Shown one piece after another: positions 38,198 to 46,941 of a DNA stretch of 64,000 nt. The notes beneath the pieces were generated by a model. That model was given only the letters and a program-made list of their open reading frames with translations. It was not told the DNA's origin and did no database searches. How positions within the stretch are numbered: the first letter of the stretch is position 1; each line of letters begins with the position of its first letter. The stretch covers positions 6,474,229 to 6,538,228 of the forward strand of contig NZ_LT607803.1 of assembly GCF_900090195.1 (NCBI RefSeq), given 5' to 3'. Position numbers and translations under genes: made by a program. The stretch is from Variovorax sp. HW608 (GTDB lineage Bacteria; Pseudomonadota; Gammaproteobacteria; Burkholderiales; Burkholderiaceae_C).

Positions 38198-39849
38198 AGC
38201 AGGATGCGGCGGTAGTCTGCGAGGACCTGACCCAGGTACGCGTTGAACCGGGCGGCCGCGGCACCGTCGATGACGCGGTGGTCGTACGACAGCGACAGCG
38301 GCAGCGTCAGGCGCGGCACGAACTGCTTGCCGTCCCAGACCGGCTTCATCGCGCTCTTGGACAGGCCGAGGATCGCCACTTCGGGCGCGTTGATGATCGG
38401 CGTGAAGTGCGTGCCGCCGATGCCGCCGAGCGAGCTGATCGACATGCAGCCGCCCTGCATGTCGGCCGAGCCGAGCTTGCCGTCGCGCGCCTTCTTGGCA
38501 AGCTCGCCCATCTCCTGGCTGATCTGGATGATGCCCTTCTTGTCGGCGTCCTTGAGCACCGGCACCACCAGCCCGTTGGGCGTATCGGCCGCGAAGCCGA
38601 CGTGGTAGTACTGCTTGTAGACGAGCTGGTCGCCGTCCAGGCTGGTGTTGAACTCGGGGAACTTCTTGAGCGCCGCGACCACAGCCTTGATCACGAAGGC
38701 CAGCATCGTCACCTTGACGCCCGACTTCTCGTTCTCCTTGTTGGTGGAGACGCGGAAGGCTTCGAGCTCGGTGATGTCCGCTTCGTCGTTGTTGGTGACG
38801 TGCGGGATCATCACCCAGTTGCGGTGCAGGTTCGCGCCGCTGAGCTTCTTGATGCGCGACAGGTCCTTGCGCTCGACGCTGCCGAACTTCGTGAAGTCGA
38901 CCTTGGGCCACGGGATCAGGCCGAGCGCCTCGCCGCCGCCACCGGCCGGCGCCTTGGCGGCCGCGGCCTTGGTGGTCGCGGCGCCGGTCATCACCGCCCG
39001 GGTGAAGTTCTGGACGTCTTCCTGCGTGATGCGGCCCTTGAGCCCGCTGCCCTTCACCTCGTCGAGCGGCACGCCGAGTTCGCGCGCGAACTTGCGCACC
39101 GACGGCGATGCATGCGGCAGCTTGCCGCTGGGCGCGACGGTCGGGTCATGCGGAGCCGGCGCGACGGCGGATGCCGCAGGCGCTGCGGCCGGTGCAGGTG
39201 CCGGCACCGAGGCGGTCGCCGGCGCGGGCGCCGCGGCAGCCTGGGCCGGAGCCGGCGCGGCCGCAGCGCCGCCTGCGCCTTCGATCACCGCGATCAGGTC
39301 GCCGATGTTGACCTTGTCGCCGACCTTGACCTTGAGTTCCTTGAGCACGCCGGCAGCCGACGACGGAATCTCCATCGAGGCCTTGTCCGACTCGACGGTG
39401 ATGAGCGACTGCTCTTCCTTGATGGTGTCGCCGGGCTTGACCAGCACCTCGATCACCGCGACGTCCTTGAAGTCGCCGATGTCGGGCACCTTCACTTCGA
39501 TCGGACCTGCGTGAGCGGCGGGCGCGGGCGCCGCCGCCGGAGCAGGCGCGGGGGCCGGCGCCGCAGTGGCGGGCGCCGCGGCGGCGGGTGCCGGTGCCGC
39601 GGCAGCCGCGCCTTCGGCCTCGAGCAGCAGCACGACCGAGCCTTCGCTCACCTTGCTGCCGACCTCGACCTTGAGTTCCTTCACCACGCCGGCCTGGCTC
39701 GACGGAATCTCCATCGAGGCCTTGTCCGACTCGACCGTGATCAGCGACTGCTCGGCCTTGACCGTGTCGCCGACCTTCACCAGCACTTCAATGACCGCGA
39801 CTTCCTCGAAATCGCCGATGTCCGGCACCTTGACTTCCACTGTAGCCAT
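38194..39849 (-). CDS. aceF: Dihydrolipoamide acetyltransferase (E2)
   Basis: A 551-residue E2 core of pyruvate dehydrogenase. Two lipoyl domains (about residues 1-78 and 118-195) each carry [13 protein letters not shown]. Ala/Pro linkers surround a peripheral-subunit-binding domain ([20 protein letters not shown]), followed by the catalytic domain (from about residue 325) with the active-site motif [16 protein letters not shown]. coli AceF has three lipoyl domains, so two is the shorter form. It follows aceE by 45 bp and overlaps the BPH-like gene by four bases. Confidence 0.96.
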   Translation of the reverse strand: MATVEVKVPDIGDFEEVAVIEVLVKVGDTVKAEQSLITVESDKASMEIPSSQAGVVKELKVEVGSKVSEGSVVLLLEAEGAAAAAPAPAAAAPATAAPAPAPAPAAAPAPAAHAGPIEVKVPDIGDFKDVAVIEVLVKPGDTIKEEQSLITVESDKASMEIPSSAAGVLKELKVKVGDKVNIGDLIAVIEGAGGAAAAPAPAQAAAAPAPATASVPAPAPAAAPAASAVAPAPHDPTVAPSGKLPHASPSVRKFARELGVPLDEVKGSGLKGRITQEDVQNFTRAVMTGAATTKAAAAKAPAGGGGEALGLIPWPKVDFTKFGSVERKDLSRIKKLSGANLHRNWVMIPHVTNNDEADITELEAFRVSTNKENEKSGVKVTMLAFVIKAVVAALKKFPEFNTSLDGDQLVYKQYYHVGFAADTPNGLVVPVLKDADKKGIIQISQEMGELAKKARDGKLGSADMQGGCMSISSLGGIGGTHFTPIINAPEVAILGLSKSAMKPVWDGKQFVPRLTLPLSLSYDHRVIDGAAAARFNAYLGQVLADYRRILL

Positions 39850-39894
39850 ATCGTGTCTCCCGCCCTAGGGCGCAGTAGGTTGTTGGTTGGTGTT

Positions 39895-42609
39895 TTATGC
39901 GTAGAGCGGGTTGATCTTGTCGGCGTTGATGCCGTACTTCTTGATCGCGTCGGCCACCTTCTGTGCCGGGATGGTGCCGTCCTCGGCCAGGGCCTTGAGC
40001 GCGGCCAGCACGATGAAGTGCCGGTTGATCTCGAAGTGCTCGCGCAGCTTGGCGCGGAAGTCGCTGCGGCCGAAGCCGTCGGTGCCGAGCACCTTGTAGT
40101 TGCGGCCCTTCGGGACGAAGGGGCGGATCTGCTCGGCGTAGGCCTTCATGTAGTCGGTCGAAGCCACCACCGGGCCGGTGCTGGCCGACAGCTGCTGCGC
40201 GACGAAGGGCACGCGCGGCGTCTCGGTCGGATGCAGCAGGTTCCAGCGCTCCGCTTCCTGGCCGTCGCGGGTCAGCTCGTTGAAGCTCGGGCAGCTCCAG
40301 ACCGCGGCGCTCACGCCCCAGTCCTTCTCGAGCAGTTCCTGCGCAAAGATGCTTTCGCGCAGGATGGTGCCGCTGCCGAGCAGTTGCACGCTGGGCGACT
40401 TGGCCTTGAGTGCCGGCGCCTGCTTGCACAGGTACATGCCCTTGATGATCTGCTCCTCGGTGCCGGGCTGCAGGCCGGGCATCGCGTAGTTCTCGTTGAG
40501 CAGCGTGAGGTAGTAGTAGACGTTGTCCTGCCGCTCGACCATGCGCTTGAGGCCGTGGTGCAGGATCACGCCGACTTCATGCGCGAAGGTCGGGTCGTAG
40601 CTCACGCAGTTCGGGATCGTGTTGGCGAGGATGTGGCTGTGGCCGTCCTCGTGCTGCAGGCCTTCGCCGTTCAGCGTGGTGCGGCCCGAGGTGCCGCCGA
40701 GCAGGAAGCCGCGCGCCTGCATGTCGCCCGCCGCCCAGGCGAGGTCGCCGATGCGCTGGAAGCCGAACATCGAGTAGTACACGTAGAACGGCACCATGAT
40801 CCGGTTGTTCGTGCTGTACGACGTGGCCGCCGCGATCCAGCTCGACATGCCGCCGGCTTCGTTGATGCCTTCCTGCAGGATCTGGCCGGCCTTGTCTTCC
40901 TTGTAGTACATGACCTGGTCCTTGTCGACCGGGGTGTACTGCTGGCCCGCGGGGTTGTAGATGCCGACCTGGCGGAACAGGCCTTCCATGCCGAAGGTGC
41001 GCGCCTCGTCGACGAGGATCGGCACCACGCGCGGACCGAGCGCCTGGTCGCGCAGCAGTTGCGTGAGGAAGCGCACGTAGGCCTGCGTGGTCGAGATCTC
41101 GCGGCCTTCGGCGGTCGGCTCGAGCACGGCCTTGAAGGTTTCGAGCGAGGGCACGGTGAAGCTCTCGTCGGCCTTGGTGCGGCGATGCGGCAGATAGCCG
41201 CCCAGGGCCTTGCGGCGCTCGTGCAGGTACTTCATTTCCGGCGTGTCGTCGGCCGGCTTGTAGAACGGCAGGTCGGCGATCTGGCTGTCCGGGATCGGGA
41301 TGTTGAAGCGGTCGCGGAAGGCCTTGATGTCCTCGTCGCCGAGCTTCTTGGTCTGGTGGACCGTGTTCTTGCCCTCGCCGATCTTGCCCATGCCGAAGCC
41401 CTTGACGGTCTTGATCAGCAGCACCGTGGGCTGGCCCTTGTGGTTCACGGCCGAATGGAAGGCCGCGTAGACCTTCTGCGGATCGTGGCCGCCGCGGCGC
41501 AGCGCCCAGATCTCGTCGTCGCTCATCTTGGCGACCATCTCGAGCGTGCGCGGATCGCGGCCGAAGAAGTGCTTGCGCACGTAGGCGCCGTCATTGGCCT
41601 TGAACGACTGGTAGTCGCCGTCGTTGGTCTCCATCATGATCTTGCGCAGCGCGCCTTCCTTGTCGCGCGCCAGCAGCGGATCCCAGTTGCTGCCCCAAAG
41701 CAGCTTGATGACGTTCCAGCCCGAGCCGCGGAATTCGCCTTCGAGCTCCTGGATGATCTTGCCGTTGCCGCGCACCGGGCCGTCCAGGCGCTGCAGGTTG
41801 CAGTTGATGACGAAGACGAGGTTGTCGAGGTTCTCGCGCGCCGCAAGGCTGATGGCGCCGAGCGACTCGACCTCGTCCATCTCGCCGTCGCCGCAGAAGA
41901 CCCAGACCTTGCGGTTCTCGGTGTTGGCGATGCCGCGCGCATGCAGGTACTTGAGGAAGCGCGCCTGGTAGATCGCCATCAGCGGGCCCAGGCCCATCGA
42001 GACGGTCGGGAACTGCCAGAACTCCGGCATCAGCTTGGGGTGCGGGTAGCTCGACAGGCCCTTGCCGTCGACTTCCTGGCGGAAGTTGAGCAGTTGCTCT
42101 TCGGTCAGGCGGCCTTCGAGGTAGGCGCGGGCGTAGATGCCGGGAGATACGTGGCCCTGGATGTAGAGGCAGTCGCCGCCGTGGTTCTCGCTCTCGGCGT
42201 GCCAGAAGTGGTTGAAGCCGGCGCCGAACATGGTCGCCAGCGAGGCGAAGGAGCCGATGTGGCCGCCGAGGTCGCCGCCTTCGGGCGGGTGGTGGCGGTT
42301 GGCCTTCACGACCATCGCCATCGCGTTCCAGCGCATGTAGGAACGCAGGCGCTCTTCGATTTCGATGTTGCCCGGGACGCGCTCTTCCTGGTCGGCTTCG
42401 ATGGTGTTCACGTAGGCCGTGTTGGCCGAGAACGGTTTGTCGATGCTGTTCTGGCGGGCATGTTCGAGCAGTTGCTCGAGCAGGAAATGCGCCCGTTCCG
42501 GCCCCTCGCTTTCGATGACTGCCGAGAGGGCATCCATCCATTCGCGGGTTTCCTGCGCGTCTTGATCGTTAGCGGCCGAACCGAAGAGGTTCTGAGGATT
42601 CGCCGACAT
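39895..42609 (-). CDS. aceE: Pyruvate dehydrogenase E1 component, homodimeric
   Basis: A 904-residue thiamine-diphosphate enzyme that decarboxylates pyruvate and acetylates the E2 lipoyl groups. The ThDP-binding motif GDGEMDEVESLGAISLAARE, DLGGHIGSFASLATMFGAGF and GGTSGRTTLNGEGLQHEDGH near the active site are all present. Length is typical of the AceE type. GGAGACAAGC precedes the ATG. It is the first gene of aceE-aceF-BPH-lpdA and starts divergently from the histidine kinase gene. Confidence 0.97.
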   Translation of the reverse strand: MSANPQNLFGSAANDQDAQETREWMDALSAVIESEGPERAHFLLEQLLEHARQNSIDKPFSANTAYVNTIEADQEERVPGNIEIEERLRSYMRWNAMAMVVKANRHHPPEGGDLGGHIGSFASLATMFGAGFNHFWHAESENHGGDCLYIQGHVSPGIYARAYLEGRLTEEQLLNFRQEVDGKGLSSYPHPKLMPEFWQFPTVSMGLGPLMAIYQARFLKYLHARGIANTENRKVWVFCGDGEMDEVESLGAISLAARENLDNLVFVINCNLQRLDGPVRGNGKIIQELEGEFRGSGWNVIKLLWGSNWDPLLARDKEGALRKIMMETNDGDYQSFKANDGAYVRKHFFGRDPRTLEMVAKMSDDEIWALRRGGHDPQKVYAAFHSAVNHKGQPTVLLIKTVKGFGMGKIGEGKNTVHQTKKLGDEDIKAFRDRFNIPIPDSQIADLPFYKPADDTPEMKYLHERRKALGGYLPHRRTKADESFTVPSLETFKAVLEPTAEGREISTTQAYVRFLTQLLRDQALGPRVVPILVDEARTFGMEGLFRQVGIYNPAGQQYTPVDKDQVMYYKEDKAGQILQEGINEAGGMSSWIAAATSYSTNNRIMVPFYVYYSMFGFQRIGDLAWAAGDMQARGFLLGGTSGRTTLNGEGLQHEDGHSHILANTIPNCVSYDPTFAHEVGVILHHGLKRMVERQDNVYYYLTLLNENYAMPGLQPGTEEQIIKGMYLCKQAPALKAKSPSVQLLGSGTILRESIFAQELLEKDWGVSAAVWSCPSFNELTRDGQEAERWNLLHPTETPRVPFVAQQLSASTGPVVASTDYMKAYAEQIRPFVPKGRNYKVLGTDGFGRSDFRAKLREHFEINRHFIVLAALKALAEDGTIPAQKVADAIKKYGINADKINPLYA

Positions 42610-42683
42610 GCTTGTCTCCTTTGTGAGGGGGGTTGTGGCAGTAATTTAGTGCCGGATTTGGCAGCCCGCGGGAGTTTCTCATA

Positions 42684-42732
42684 GAAATCCCAAGATTTCA
42701 AATAGTGCGTAGCGATTTCTTATTATGAAATT
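42684..42732. promoter_or_regulatory. Two dyads with GATTTC half-sites upstream of aceE
   Basis: GAAATC-CCAA-GATTTC (42684-42699) is a perfect six-base inverted repeat. GATTTC-N7-GAAATT (42714-42732) is a near-perfect second one about 14 bases further. Both lie in an AT-rich part of the 229-bp gap between aceE and the histidine kinase gene. They look like operators for an unidentified regulator; no PdhR-type site is evident. Confidence 0.5.
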
Positions 42733-42838
42733 CACCAATGAAACTGCTGGTTCTTTTCTGGCGACTTTGCCCCCTGCCTCGCCCTTTCAATGCGCTGGTT
42801 GACACCCGGCCCGAAAGGTGATCACCTAAACTCGACCG

Positions 42839-45382
42839 ATGCCCTTAACCTCCCCGATCGCGGTCGCGCGCAGCGCGGTGCACGCGTCGCCGCTTTCATG
42901 GTGGCGCCGCTGGTGGCGCCGGCAGACGCCGATGCTGCAGGACGCGGTGGCGATGCTCGCGCCGCTTGCCGCCGTGCTGCTCTTTCTCGCGGCCATCATC
43001 TCGGCTTTCTGGTATCTGCGCGCGGAGGAAATGGAGCGCGTCCAGGAATCCGTCAGACGCGACGTCGAGTACGCGCAGCAGCGCGTGCGCCTGCGGCTGC
43101 TCGAGCGCCAGGAGCAGCTCATGCGCCTGGCGCGCGACGCCTCCAACCGCGAGATCGACACCGCCGAATTCACCAGCCGCGCCGAGTCGCTGGTCAGCCA
43201 GTTCCCCGAACTCCAGGCCGTCACCTGGCTCGATGACCGCCGCCGCGTCAAGGCCAGCTATGCGGCGCCCAGCGTGCATCCCGCACAGCAACGCGCGGTC
43301 GGCGAAGTGCTGCGCCCCGGCGACACCGAAAGCAACTACGCCCTGGCGCGCGAGCTGCGGCAGCCGGTGTTCTCGCAACCGCTGGCGGGGGGTGATCCGG
43401 CGCCGATGCTGCAGCTTCACATCCCGCTGTTCGATCAGGGGCTGTTCGCGGGCATGCTGCTCGGCGAGTTCTCCATCGACGGCCTGCTGCGCTACGGCAT
43501 GCCGGCCGAAGTCTCGGCACGCTACGCGGTGTCGCTGCTCGACGGCAAGGGCGGCCTGATCGCCGGCAATACCGTCGCGAAACCCAGGGGCGCCGGCAAC
43601 CGCCTGTTGCCGTGGAGGGCGCGGACCAACGAATACGAAGTGCCCGTGTCGCCGGTCGGCAATGCGCTGGTGCTGCGCGCGCAGGCCTATCGAACCTCCC
43701 AGGGCGTGGTGGGCAACGGGCTCTTCTGGCTGGTCGGCGCGCTCAGCGTGCTGACGAGCTGGATGCTGATCGGCACCTGGCGCCACACCCGGCGCCGCCT
43801 GCAGGCGCAACAGGCGCTGGTGGCCGAAACCAACTTCCGCCGCGCCATGGAGAACTCCATGCTCACCGGCATGCGCGTGCTCGATCTCGAAGGCCGCATC
43901 ACCTACGTGAACGCGGCCTTCTGCGCGATGACCGGCTGGAGCGAGAACGAGCTCGTCGGCCAGACGCCGCCCTTCCCCTACTGGCTGGAATCCGACCGCG
44001 AGGTGATGAACGAGCGCCTCGAGGAAGAACTGCACGGCCGCGCGCTCCCTGGCGGCTTCCAGGTCCGCGTGAAGCGCAAGAACGGCAGCGTCTTCAACGC
44101 GCGGCTGTACGTCTCGCCGCTGATCGATGCACGCGGCCACCAGACCGGGTGGATGACCTCGATGACCGACATCACGGAGCCGACGCGCATCCGCGAGCAG
44201 TTGTCGGCTTCCTACGAGCGCTTCACCACCGTGCTGGAAGCGCTCGACGCCTCGGTGTCGGTGGCGCCGCTCGGCAGCGAGGAGCTGGTGTTCGCGAACA
44301 AGCTGTACCGCCTCTGGTTCGGCTCCAACACCGTCGGCCACCTGAACATGGTGGCGCAGGCCGGGGTTCCGACTTCGCATGCGCGCGATGAGGAGCTCGA
44401 CGACGTGGACCCCTTCGCCGGGCTCCCGATCGACCAGCTCACTGCGGCCCAGCCGGCGAACAACGAGATCTTCGTGCCTGAACTCGGCAAGTGGCTCGAA
44501 GTGCGTTCGCGCTACCTGACCTGGGTCGACGGCCGGCTCGCCCAGCTCGTGATCGCGACCGACATCACGCCGCGGCGCGACGCCGAGGACCTGGCTGCCG
44601 CGCAGGCCGACCGGGCGCATGCCGCCAGCCGCCTGATCACGATGGGCGAAATGGCCTCCAGCGTGGCGCACGAACTCAACCAGCCCCTGACCGCCATCAC
44701 CAACTACTGCAACGGGATGATGTCGCGGATCAAGGGCAACCAGATCGATTCCGACGCCCTGCTCGCGGCGCTCGACAAGACCTCGAAGCAGGCCCAGCGC
44801 GCGGGCCAGATCATCCAGCGCATCCGCTCCTTCGTGAAGCGCAGCGAGCCCAACCGCACGCCGGCCGAGGTCGCGACGATGGTCAGCGAAGCGGTCGAAC
44901 TGGCGGGCATCGAGTTGCGGCGCCGCAACGTGCGCCTGAACCATTACGTGGCTGCCCGCCTGCCGGTGCTGCGCGTCGATCCGATCCTGATCGAGCAGGT
45001 GATGGTCAACCTGCTGAAGAACGCCGCCGAATCCATCGACCTCGCGAACCGGCCGCTGGCACGCCGCAGCGTCGAGCTGCGGGTGCTGCCGAAGATCATC
45101 GACGGCCACAACGCGGTCGAGTTCTCGGTGCAGGACACCGGCATGGGCCTCTCGCCCGAAGTCATGGACCGGCTGTACGAGGCTTTCTTCTCCACCAAGG
45201 CCGAAGGCATGGGCATCGGCCTGAACCTTTGCCGCACCATCGTGGAATCCCACCGGGGGCGGATGCAGGCGGAGAACATCTACAATGGTCCGGATGTGGT
45301 CGGATGCCGTTTTTCCTTCTGGATACCGGTGTTTGACGCTATCGATTCAATAGCAAGCAACGAGGCGAAGGTACCTGCATGA
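42839..45382 (+). CDS. PAS-domain sensor histidine kinase
   Basis: An 847-residue membrane kinase. Two membrane helices (about residues 38-60 and 293-313) flank an extracytoplasmic sensing domain. A PAS domain follows (about 330-450; MENSMLTGMRVLDLEGRITY), then a second PAS-like region, then the kinase core with phospho-acceptor His611 in MASSVAHELNQPLTAI. The N-box is NLLKNAAESIDLA, and the G boxes include DTGMGLSPE and GMGIGLNLCRTI. The TodS/FixL-like core and the overlapping FixJ-type regulator form a two-component pair. It diverges from aceE; control of pyruvate metabolism is only a guess. The start, at ATG 42839, has no clear ribosome site. Confidence 0.9.
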   Translation: MPLTSPIAVARSAVHASPLSWWRRWWRRQTPMLQDAVAMLAPLAAVLLFLAAIISAFWYLRAEEMERVQESVRRDVEYAQQRVRLRLLERQEQLMRLARDASNREIDTAEFTSRAESLVSQFPELQAVTWLDDRRRVKASYAAPSVHPAQQRAVGEVLRPGDTESNYALARELRQPVFSQPLAGGDPAPMLQLHIPLFDQGLFAGMLLGEFSIDGLLRYGMPAEVSARYAVSLLDGKGGLIAGNTVAKPRGAGNRLLPWRARTNEYEVPVSPVGNALVLRAQAYRTSQGVVGNGLFWLVGALSVLTSWMLIGTWRHTRRRLQAQQALVAETNFRRAMENSMLTGMRVLDLEGRITYVNAAFCAMTGWSENELVGQTPPFPYWLESDREVMNERLEEELHGRALPGGFQVRVKRKNGSVFNARLYVSPLIDARGHQTGWMTSMTDITEPTRIREQLSASYERFTTVLEALDASVSVAPLGSEELVFANKLYRLWFGSNTVGHLNMVAQAGVPTSHARDEELDDVDPFAGLPIDQLTAAQPANNEIFVPELGKWLEVRSRYLTWVDGRLAQLVIATDITPRRDAEDLAAAQADRAHAASRLITMGEMASSVAHELNQPLTAITNYCNGMMSRIKGNQIDSDALLAALDKTSKQAQRAGQIIQRIRSFVKRSEPNRTPAEVATMVSEAVELAGIELRRRNVRLNHYVAARLPVLRVDPILIEQVMVNLLKNAAESIDLANRPLARRSVELRVLPKIIDGHNAVEFSVQDTGMGLSPEVMDRLYEAFFSTKAEGMGIGLNLCRTIVESHRGRMQAENIYNGPDVVGCRFSFWIPVFDAIDSIASNEAKVPA

Positions 45383-46008
45383 GTTTGATTCCCAAGAAGG
45401 GCACGGTGTATGTCGTTGATGACGACGAGGCGGTTCGTGATTCGTTGCAATGGTTGCTCGAGGGCAAGGACTACCGGGTCCGCTGCTTCGATTCGGCCGA
45501 ATCGTTCCTCTCCCGCTACGACCCGCGCGAAGTCGCCTGCCTGATCGTCGACATCCGCATGGGCGGCATGTCGGGCATCGAGCTGCAAGACCGCCTGATC
45601 GAACGCCGCTCGCCGCTGCCGATCGTGGTCATCACCGGTCACGGCGACGTGCCGATGGCGGTCGACAGCATGAAGAAGGGCGCGATGGACTTCATCCAGA
45701 AGCCCTTCAACGACGAGGCCCTCGTGGCCCTGGTCGAGCGGATGCTCGAACACGCCCGCGGCGCCTTTGCCCAGCACCAGCAGTCCGCCAGCCGCGACGC
45801 CCTGTTGTCCAAGCTCACCGGCCGCGAAGCGCAGGTGCTGGAACGCATCGTGGCGGGCCGGCTCAACAAGCAGATCGCCGACGACCTCGGCATCAGCATC
45901 AAGACGGTCGAGGCGCACCGCGCCAACATCATGGAAAAGCTCAACGCGAACACCGTGGCCGACCTGCTGAAGATCGCCCTCGGCCAGGCGGCTCCCGCCA
46001 AGGCCTAG
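45379..46008 (+). CDS. FixJ/NarL-type response regulator
   Basis: A 209-residue regulator. The receiver has the acidic pocket Asp14-Asp16 ([10 protein letters not shown]), phospho-acceptor Asp58 ([12 protein letters not shown]), the Thr in [13 protein letters not shown] and Lys in FIQKPFND. A LuxR-type HTH occupies about residues 140-200 ([30 protein letters not shown]). The sequence order is typical of FixJ/TtrR relatives. The ATG overlaps the kinase stop by four bases, so the pair is coupled. A terminator hairpin follows 33 bases after the stop. Confidence 0.93.
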   Translation: MSLIPKKGTVYVVDDDEAVRDSLQWLLEGKDYRVRCFDSAESFLSRYDPREVACLIVDIRMGGMSGIELQDRLIERRSPLPIVVITGHGDVPMAVDSMKKGAMDFIQKPFNDEALVALVERMLEHARGAFAQHQQSASRDALLSKLTGREAQVLERIVAGRLNKQIADDLGISIKTVEAHRANIMEKLNANTVADLLKIALGQAAPAKA

Positions 46009-46041
46009 CAAGCAGCCCGGCCGGCCACTCTCTCGCACCCC

Positions 46042-46065
46042 ACGCCTGCGCAAGCGGGCGTTTTT
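46042..46065 (+). terminator. Intrinsic terminator between response regulator and folD
   Basis: ACGCCTGC (46042-46049) pairs with GCGGGCGT (46054-46061) around a GCAA tetraloop, followed by TTTTT. It ends the two-component transcript. It lies only 20 bases before the folD ATG, so any folD message starting upstream must pass through it. Confidence 0.8.
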
Positions 46066-46085
46066 ACTTGGAAGACAGGAAAACG

Positions 46086-46937
46086 ATGACAGCCCAACTG
46101 ATCGACGGCAATGCGCTGTCCCGAAAAATCCGCGCCGACGTCTCCGGCCGCATCGCGGCGCTCAAGGCGAGCGGCGTCGAACCCACGCTCGCGATCGTGC
46201 TGGTCGGAGACGATCCGGCGAGCCAGGTCTACGTGAAGCACAAGGTCAACGACAGCAGCGAAACGGGCCTTGCCGCCAATCTCGAGCGCTATCCGGCCAC
46301 GATGACCGAGGCCGAGCTGCTCGCGCGCATCCACGCGCTCAACGAGGATCCCAAGGTGCACGGCATCCTGGTCCAGCTGCCGCTGCCGCGGCACATGGAC
46401 AGCCACCGTGTCATCGAGGCGATCTCGCCGACCAAGGACGTGGACGGCTTCCACGTCGCCAGCGCCGGCGCCCTGATGGTCGGCCAGCCGGGCTTCTGGC
46501 CGTGCACGCCGCACGGCTGCATGAAGATGCTCGAATCGATCGGCTACGACCTGCGCGGCAAGCACGCGGTCGTCATCGGCCGCAGCAACATCGTGGGCAA
46601 GCCGATGGCGATGATGCTGCTGGCCAAGAACGCCACGGTCACCATCTGCCACAGCGCGACGAAGGACCTCGGCGCGATCACGCGCCAGGCCGACGTGGTG
46701 GTCGCCGCCGTCGGCAAGCGCAACATCCTGACGGCGGACATGGTCAAGCCCGGTGCGGTCATCATCGACGTCGGCATGAACCGCAAGGAAGACGGCAAGC
46801 TGGCGGGCGACGTGGATTTCGACGGCGTCAAGGAAGTCGCGAGCTGGATCACGCCGGTGCCCGGCGGTGTCGGGCCCATGACCCGCGCCATGCTGCTCGC
46901 CAACACCCTTGAAGCCGCCGAACGCGCCGCAAAGTAA
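46086..46937 (+). CDS. folD: Methylenetetrahydrofolate dehydrogenase/cyclohydrolase FolD
   Basis: A 283-residue bifunctional enzyme of one-carbon metabolism that interconverts methylene-, methenyl- and formyl-tetrahydrofolate with NADP+. Signatures are [15 protein letters not shown] with the catalytic Lys region, [47 protein letters not shown] and the closing [18 protein letters not shown] 46086 follows AGACAGGA. The gene sits four bases ahead of the oligopeptidase gene. Confidence 0.97.
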   Translation: MTAQLIDGNALSRKIRADVSGRIAALKASGVEPTLAIVLVGDDPASQVYVKHKVNDSSETGLAANLERYPATMTEAELLARIHALNEDPKVHGILVQLPLPRHMDSHRVIEAISPTKDVDGFHVASAGALMVGQPGFWPCTPHGCMKMLESIGYDLRGKHAVVIGRSNIVGKPMAMMLLAKNATVTICHSATKDLGAITRQADVVVAAVGKRNILTADMVKPGAVIIDVGMNRKEDGKLAGDVDFDGVKEVASWITPVPGGVGPMTRAMLLANTLEAAERAAK

Positions 46938-46941
46938 AACC

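Noticed and set aside
39180..39620. Ala/Pro repeats in aceF (and near 37260-37380 in lpdA) as tandem DNA repeats
   Set aside because: They are the flexible linkers between lipoyl and binding domains, standard for E2 and lipoyl-bearing E3.
38278..42684. A 1468-codon open frame on the plus strand opposite aceF and aceE
   Set aside because: It mirrors well-recognised PDH genes and has no recognisable domain; it is a shadow of GC-rich coding DNA.
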